A DNA stretch of 10,807 nt from Willaertia magna (Eukaryota > Heterolobosea > Eutetramitea > Acrasida > Naegleriidae): contig CADWAF010000111.1 in the NCBI GenBank assembly GCA_902984215.1, positions 1 through 10,807 of the forward strand. Direction: 5' to 3'. The notes under the pieces were generated by a model. That model searched no databases, was not told the DNA's origin, and was given only the letters and a program-made list of their open reading frames with translations. Each line of letters starts with the position of its first letter. The stretch's first letter is position 1. The position numbers were made by a program, and so were the translations under genes. Below are positions 9,322-10,807 of the stretch, in pieces.

Positions 9322-10189
9322 ATGTAATTTATTTAAAATAAAAGGTTCCTTTTTTATTTAAAAAGAACATTAGATCTATAAAAGAATATAAGTATTGAAA
9401 AGCTAATAAAGTCTTTAATTTTCTTTTATATTTTACAAAAACTTTAAAAGGAATTTTACAGAATAAATATTATTTAAATTTATTAAATTTAACTATTAAT
9501 TTATATAAATTATTTACTTTTAAAATTAATAAGTTAGAATTAAAACAAATTAATATGAATTTACTTAAATTTATTAAGGATTTTAAAGTTTTTTACGGGA
9601 AACAATTTATTTTATTAAATTTATATCATTTGGAACATTTATTTTTTAATATTGAAAATAATGGTCTTTTATAGACCAGTATTTGTTTTATATATGAGAG
9701 AATGAATGGTATATTAATAAAGAGTATTTATGGGAATAATAAAATAGAAAAGTTTATTAATAAATATTTATAAATGAGATTATGTTTATTGGAACGATTA
9801 ATGTTTGAGGATAATGTTTGTTTTAAGGAATTAGTAGAAAGAAGAAAGAAATTTAATTTACAGGAGGAATTAGATGTAGGGATTTATGTGTTGAGAAGAA
9901 TAAAGGGGGAAGTTATGAGTGTTTGGAAGAATGACTATAAGTTTGAAAGCTGTAAAATTGGTTTGAAGAAGTTTGACAACACTGTGTGTGTAGATAGATA
10001 TGATAAAGGCTGTTTTATTGAGAAGTTTATTTTTCATTTAGATATTTGGTAAGTAGAATGTTTATTGATTAATAAGAAAAGAAGAACGCTTATGACTTTA
10101 GTAAACTTTAAACTTGGAGTTTTAATTGTGGATTTAGATGGTCAGGAGGAAGTAATAGAATTATTAAAATGTCACAAGCTTTTACTTTG

Positions 10190-10253
10190 GTAAGAGTATA
10201 GATAATTTTAAATATTTTTAATACTTTTATATTAATTTATTGATTAGTTTTAG
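10190..10253 (+). other. Candidate 64-nt intron near the transposase 3' end
   Basis: GTAAGAG...GTTTTAG. Splicing completes a TG|G tryptophan codon and continues open for about 19 codons to the TAA at 10309-10311. The region after it is G-rich on the plus strand. Conservation of this tail is unknown to me, so the support is frame continuity only. Confidence 0.35.
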
Positions 10254-10311
10254 GAATGGTGGGAAGGAAAGGAGAGTTGGTGGATGGATAAAACTCCTTG
10301 TATTTAAATAA

Positions 10312-10783
10312 ACTTTAAATTGCAATTTACCATTGTAAATTTAATAAAATTTAATACTTTGTTTTAATTATTGTTTTTTATTATTTGTTATTTAAAAGAT
10401 AATGTTTATTTATAAAAAGTTTTAATACAAACTTAAAGGTAGCTTTTACAAAAATTTTAACTCTTAACTTTTAATTTTATTTCTATAAAAAGTTTGAGTA
10501 AAAATCAATTACTATGTGCCCGCAGAGTGTGTTTTTGAGCTACCTAATTTAGGTTTTGGTTTTAGAAAACTAGTAGTCATTTTTACAAAGGTTGCAAGTT
10601 TAGCTCCTCATTTTTTGTGAAGTTAGTAGTGCGATTTAGATTTAGGCGAATCATTAGGGATAAAAAATCGTAAAAAAAATACCGGTTATGACTTCTTGTT
10701 TAATTTTTCCGTACCAGTTTTTTGGGAAAGCTTTGTTGGAAAGGAAGTGCGAAAAATTGTCAAAAAGAACACCGCAAACACGC
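10312..10783. other. Non-coding right end; upstream region of the F-box gene if circular
   Basis: The first 120 bases are AT-rich. From about 10500 the composition is clearly less AT-rich than elsewhere. No convincing gene is seen: the longest coding-like piece is a 22-codon minus-strand frame starting near 10580, too short to support. AGGTAGCT (10437-10444) and AGCTACCT (10538-10545) form an 8-bp inverted pair about 100 bases apart. If the contig closes on itself, 10576-10783 leads directly into the F-box/LRR start codon and would hold its promoter. No tRNA or TATA-like element stands out. Confidence 0.6.
10565..10574 (-). repeat. Possible right terminal inverted repeat of the DNA transposon
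   Basis: GAAAACTAGT is the exact reverse complement of 6435-6444. Just inside it lies GAGCTACC (10537-10544), matching the GAGCTAGCC made by the reverse complement of the left end (6480-6488). Together with the left copy it would delimit an element of about 4.1 kb holding both divergent genes. Confidence 0.25.
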
Positions 10784-10807
10784 AATAGTGATAGATTGTT
10801 ATGTCTA
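10784..10807. repeat. Right copy of 24-bp direct terminal repeat
   Basis: Identical to 1-24. The last seven bases are the first codons (ATG TCT A) of the F-box/LRR gene or of a second copy of it. Confidence 0.95.

Larger units (their letters stand above)
8060..10311 (+). pseudogene. Decayed DNA-transposon transposase, nearly full length
   Basis: Remnant of a cut-and-paste transposase resembling the family known from Hydra and many invertebrates, distantly like plant Tnp2. Landmarks in order: N-terminal helical part with a possible CxxC (YICKRC, about 8226-8243); DGISPFKSSTYSLWP (8488-8532); EERYKMEN then I*FGNSK (8563-8622); after intron 1, VKCSVVSSVLNLSANI (8763-8810); HNGYHNCSYC (8824-8853); IDPMH*F then LFKLWF (9043-9102); after intron 2, VPFLFKKNIRSIKEYKY*KA (9342-9404); DFKVFYGKQ (9579-9605); YHLEHLF and ENNGLL*TSICF (9624-9689); and a tail with FESCKIGLKKFDNTV. 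Frame changes occur near 8290 and 8810. Stops include TAA 8320, TAG 8605, TAA 8811, 9025 and 9058, TGA 9396, TAG 9672, TAA 9771 and 10050. The stops at 8605, 9396 and 9672 fall where I recall conserved tryptophan. After intron 3 the frame ends at TAA 10309-10311. The true start is uncertain; the frame is open from 8009. Family call is from memory of motifs. Confidence 0.72.

Noticed and set aside
9091..9327. 78-codon plus-strand frame with a hydrophobic Phe/Leu/Tyr tail that looks like a membrane protein
   Set aside because: The first 23 codons are part of the transposase; the hydrophobic tail is translation of the TTTA microsatellite in an intron.
9774..10052. Independent 92-codon gene
   Set aside because: It is the C-terminal part of the transposase frame, which is open on both sides apart from the single TAA codons at 9771 and 10050.
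10437..10783. tRNA or other structured RNA gene in the GC-richer end
   Set aside because: No B-box-like GGTTCGAATCC or cloverleaf-forming arms could be found by eye on either strand.

Overview
This is a very AT-rich eukaryotic window with two better-preserved ends around an extremely AT-rich centre. The eukaryotic evidence is an F-box/leucine-rich-repeat gene, short GT-AG introns that restore reading frames, a decayed cut-and-paste transposase gene of a kind I know from animals and protists, an AATAAA signal at a stop codon, and no bacterial ribosome-binding sites or operons. Lineage cannot be fixed from the sequence. A microsporidian, an AT-rich early-branching fungus or another AT-rich protist would fit. 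The first 24 bases are repeated exactly as the last 24, so the contig is either circular (about 10,783 bp unique), or a piece running from one copy of a repeated gene start to the next.

Layout. 18-1596 (+): F-box/LRR gene, probable SCF ubiquitin-ligase substrate adaptor, readable in full except for one frameshift near 646-675. 1650-2021 (-): remnant of an RRM-like RNA-binding protein gene. 2041-2450 (+): shredded coding remnant. 2460-6420: about 4 kb of extremely AT-rich sequence with a purine tract, a perfect 24-bp-arm hairpin, two tandem duplications and one recognisable decayed gene (4843-5318) with a 32-nt intron candidate. 6481-6660: a run of four imperfect inverted repeats. 6707-8035 (-): one long reading frame without indels, interrupted only by TAA and TAG and ending at TGA. 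8060-10311 (+): decayed transposase gene, divergently oriented from the previous one, with three candidate introns. 10312-10783: non-coding, richer in GC toward the end; it is the upstream region of the F-box gene if the molecule is circular.

Interpretation. The block from about 6435 to 10575 looks like one old DNA transposon: two divergent genes, palindromic repeats at the left end, and related GGTAGYT-like inverted motifs plus a shared 10-bp inverted terminal motif at the right end. The stop codons in its two genes tell different stories. In the minus-strand gene every interruption suits a former or recoded glutamine codon. In the transposase three interruptions sit where I expect conserved tryptophans. 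Both are explained by C-to-T change (CAA/CAG to TAA/TAG; TGG to TAG/TGA on the opposite strand), a pattern resembling repeat-induced point mutation. A ciliate-like code for the minus-strand gene alone is the competing explanation and is not excluded, although the F-box gene clearly uses standard codons.
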